A DNA stretch of 30,957 nucleotides. Origin: Proteiniclasticum sp043951855. GTDB lineage: Bacteria > Bacillota > Clostridia > Clostridiales > Clostridiaceae. Positions 29,149 to 30,957 of the stretch are shown piece by piece. The notes beneath the pieces were generated by a model. That model did not search any database. It saw only the letters and a list, made by a program, of their open reading frames with translations, and had not been told where the DNA came from. The stretch spans positions 1-30,957 of the forward strand of contig NZ_JBINJW010000031.1 in NCBI RefSeq assembly GCF_043951855.1, in the 5' to 3' direction. A program made the position numbers and the translations under genes. Positions within the stretch are counted from its first letter, which is position 1; every line of letters begins with the position of its first letter.

Positions 29149-30804
29149 TTATCTGACCACAATGGCATGGTTTCTTAAGTTGTAGGAATAGGCAAAGCCT
29201 GGAATATCCACCCAGTATTCTCTTCTGCCATCCCATGACCATGGGTCAGTCACTCTCAGCTTGTTGGCTTCGGAATCATATCCGGTTACCAGAACCGCAT
29301 GATTATTTCGAAGAAGAGACTGAATCTCCCCTTCCACATTGTAATTCACATAAACAGGTGCTTCTCTTCTTACAGTGAGATATACCACCACGGGATTATC
29401 CGCCAGAATCTCTTTTTTGATATCCTCTACCGTGCTTCCACTGAAGTTCACGGTTCTTCCGGCTCCATAGGTATTGCTGTAATCTGTGAGAGCCTGAGGA
29501 TAAATCGTAGTCCTTAAACTCAGATCCTGTTTGTAGGGTGATCCCACGAATCCTTTGGCGGGATTAGAAGAATGCTTTGGCATCGCATCCAGAAACTGTC
29601 TGTAGGACACATCCCTGGCTATGCCTTTATACTGAAGGGCCATGAGAAGCGCTGTGGCTTCGCATCCTACTGGAGCATAGACGGGGCTCAGCTGGCTGTG
29701 GTAAGGGACATTTATGGTCTTATAGACACCCTTGACTTCAGTCAGATAATCTCCGGATGACCATCCGGTTTTTCCGTTATAGATGATGTTATTCCATTTT
29801 CCTTCTGTCCCTATGACTTCCACCACTGCGCCTTGGGGAAGAACAAGAATGGATGTATAGCTTGTGCCGGCACCGGCTCTCATATGTAGAGCATGAGTGG
29901 TTTTCTTCTGTATCACAGCAGGTGCTGGCACAGTTTCCGCTGGAGGTTCCACGGTTTCAGCTGGTGGCTCCGGAGTCACTACTGCTGGAGGCGTCGCTGG
30001 CTCTGCTGCAGGAGCAGCCTTAATAAGCTTCAGGTATTTCCCCGATGCCCATCCGGTTTTTCCATTGTAAGTCACTTTTTTCCACTCTCCATCCTGAACC
30101 AGTGTCACAGAAGCGCCCCTAGGCATGACCATGATGGCACTATAGCTCGTTGCCGGACCGGTTCTCATATAGAGATTTCCTGTAGTCTCATAGATCGCAC
30201 CACTTCCTGCAGGATCTGGTGTCGATGGAGGCGCTTCAGATGGAGGATCCACTGGTCCGCTTACGCTGATCTGCGTGAGATATTTACCTGAAGCCCATCC
30301 GGTCTTCCCGTTATAAGTGATTTTCTTCCATGCTCCGCCATCCTCAACCAGTGTTACAGACGCACCCTTGGGCATAACAAGTATGGACTGGTTACTGGTG
30401 CCGGGACCTGTTCTCATGTAGAGATTCGCTGTAGTCTTCATGGTCGTTACTGCCGGTGCCGGCGTGGGATTCACTGGAGCAGGCGCTGCAGGAGCTTCTC
30501 CTCCGGGATTCTGCGCCGGATTGATCCAGACGCCGGGTGCATTGACGGCTCTTGATATATTGATCATTCCGTTATGAATCTTATAAACATAATAATTGCC
30601 TGGCTGATAGGTGGTAACGGAATTGATTTGTCGGGCTGCATTGGCGCTGTCCATATATCCCGGAATCTTTTCGGAAACAGAATAGGTACTGCCCACATCA
30701 GGCAGCGGATTTGCGAACACAGCAAGAGATGTCGTGCTCATGGTTCCGACCAGAATTGTTGCACTGATTGCTGCAGACAGCCTTTTCGATATAGTTTTCT
30801 TCAA
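29149..30804 (-). CDS. secreted three-SH3b, C39-like cysteine peptidase
   Basis: 551 residues. A signal peptide (1-31, V-F-A then N-P) is followed by a G-N-Y-Y-V-Y-K-I-H-N-G-M-I-N-I-S unit seen in clostridial wall hydrolases. Three bacterial SH3 domains lie at about 122-177, 205-260 and 301-357; each carries a M-R-T-G-P-type block (M-R-A-G-A in the third) and G-K-T-G-W, and they are linked by Pro/Ala-rich spacers. The last domain (about 363-545) is a Peptidase_C39_2 fold with C381 in P-V-G-C-E-A-T, H502 in N-N-H-A-V-L-V, and D520 in V-T-D-P-W. It probably acts in the wall on protein or peptide. The start is TTG at 30804, behind AAGGGGGGA; there is no ATG nearby. Confidence 0.9.
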   Translation of the reverse strand: MKKTISKRLSAAISATILVGTMSTTSLAVFANPLPDVGSTYSVSEKIPGYMDSANAARQINSVTTYQPGNYYVYKIHNGMINISRAVNAPGVWINPAQNPGGEAPAAPAPVNPTPAPAVTTMKTTANLYMRTGPGTSNQSILVMPKGASVTLVEDGGAWKKITYNGKTGWASGKYLTQISVSGPVDPPSEAPPSTPDPAGSGAIYETTGNLYMRTGPATSYSAIMVMPRGASVTLVQDGEWKKVTYNGKTGWASGKYLKLIKAAPAAEPATPPAVVTPEPPAETVEPPAETVPAPAVIQKKTTHALHMRAGAGTSYTSILVLPQGAVVEVIGTEGKWNNIIYNGKTGWSSGDYLTEVKGVYKTINVPYHSQLSPVYAPVGCEATALLMALQYKGIARDVSYRQFLDAMPKHSSNPAKGFVGSPYKQDLSLRTTIYPQALTDYSNTYGAGRTVNFSGSTVEDIKKEILADNPVVVYLTVRREAPVYVNYNVEGEIQSLLRNNHAVLVTGYDSEANKLRVTDPWSWDGRREYWVDIPGFAYSYNLRNHAIVVR

Positions 30805-30840
30805 CTTAATCCCCCCTTATTTCACAATCTATTGCGTGAT

Positions 30841-30856
30841 CGTTTATAGATAAACG
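30841..30856. repeat. inverted repeat in the leader of the SH3b-C39 gene
   Basis: CGTTTAT (30841-30847) and ATAAACG (30850-30856), 7-bp arms with a 2-base centre. It is between the -10 and the ribosome binding site. It may be an operator or an mRNA hairpin. An additional region further upstream, 30876-30907, holds CATAG/CTATG and AAACTC/GAGTTT repeats. Confidence 0.5.
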
Positions 30857-30869
30857 ACTTCATGAAATA

Positions 30870-30878
30870 ATTATATCA
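30870..30878 (-). promoter_or_regulatory. extended -10 promoter of the SH3b-C39 gene
   Basis: On the minus strand TGA-TATAAT (30878-30870), without a good -35. Transcription would begin near 30863, so the inverted repeat at 30841-30856 would be at the front of the message. Confidence 0.6.
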
Positions 30879-30957
30879 TAGAAACTCTATACCAAACTAT
30901 GAGTTTACTTACATGAAATGTGAAAATTCCTATAACTACTATAGTATGATTAAAACT

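Overview
The window looks like chromosomal core DNA of a Bacillota bacterium, probably of the class Clostridia. The evidence is strong AGGAGG-type ribosome binding sites, sigma-A promoters of the TTGACA/TATAAT type, intrinsic terminators after most genes, an FMN riboswitch in front of a RibU-type ECF transporter, LexA boxes of the GAAC-N4-GTTC type, and the order hpf-secA-prfB. I cannot name the genus. There are no insertion sequences, phage genes, CRISPR arrays or rRNA genes, and codon use looks even throughout.

Layout. Positions 1-210 hold a complete tRNA-Trp unit with promoter and terminator. 599-2804 (+) holds a GNAT acetyltransferase and then tsaE-tsaB-rimI, whose ends overlap. 2880-3728 (-) is ribU under an FMN riboswitch. 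3819-4103 (+) is a small unknown gene. 4165-10908 (-) is hpf, secA, prfB and tex; prfB is expressed through a programmed +1 frameshift, so its true start lies at 7468, upstream of the open frame. 10967-13017 holds two unknown genes, a small membrane protein, and deoC with an unknown partner. 13122-17392 (+) holds an unknown basic protein, a CBS/DRTGG manganese pyrophosphatase, a DUF1292 protein with a Cys/His-rich head, a HAD phosphatase, and a class IV aminotransferase three bases behind it. 17544-18569 holds a tiny membrane-anchored acidic protein and an orphan OmpR-type regulator with a degenerate receiver. 18634-23608 (-) holds recQ, and a flavoprotein disulfide reductase-aldehyde dehydrogenase pair. 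23887-24465 (+) is a second ECF S component. 24516-26069 (-) is a long YtxH-like helical protein. 26401-27336 (+) is a membrane-anchored alpha/beta hydrolase. 27467-29073 (+) is an SOS-type cassette: tandem LexA boxes, a Y-family polymerase and an 87-residue partner. 29149-30804 (-) is a secreted three-SH3b, C39-like protease starting at TTG.

Most of the region is housekeeping: t6A tRNA modification, ribosomal-protein acetylation, ribosome hibernation, protein export, translation termination, and vitamin uptake. The points most worth a second look are the polymerase/87-aa SOS pair, the Cys/His-rich DUF1292 protein, the orphan regulator, the 517-residue envelope-associated protein, and several inverted repeats placed at promoters.

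Nearly all neighbouring genes are separated by clear hairpin terminators, several of them bidirectional between convergent genes, so the transcription units can be drawn with fair confidence. All functions are assigned from reading motifs by eye; no database search was run.
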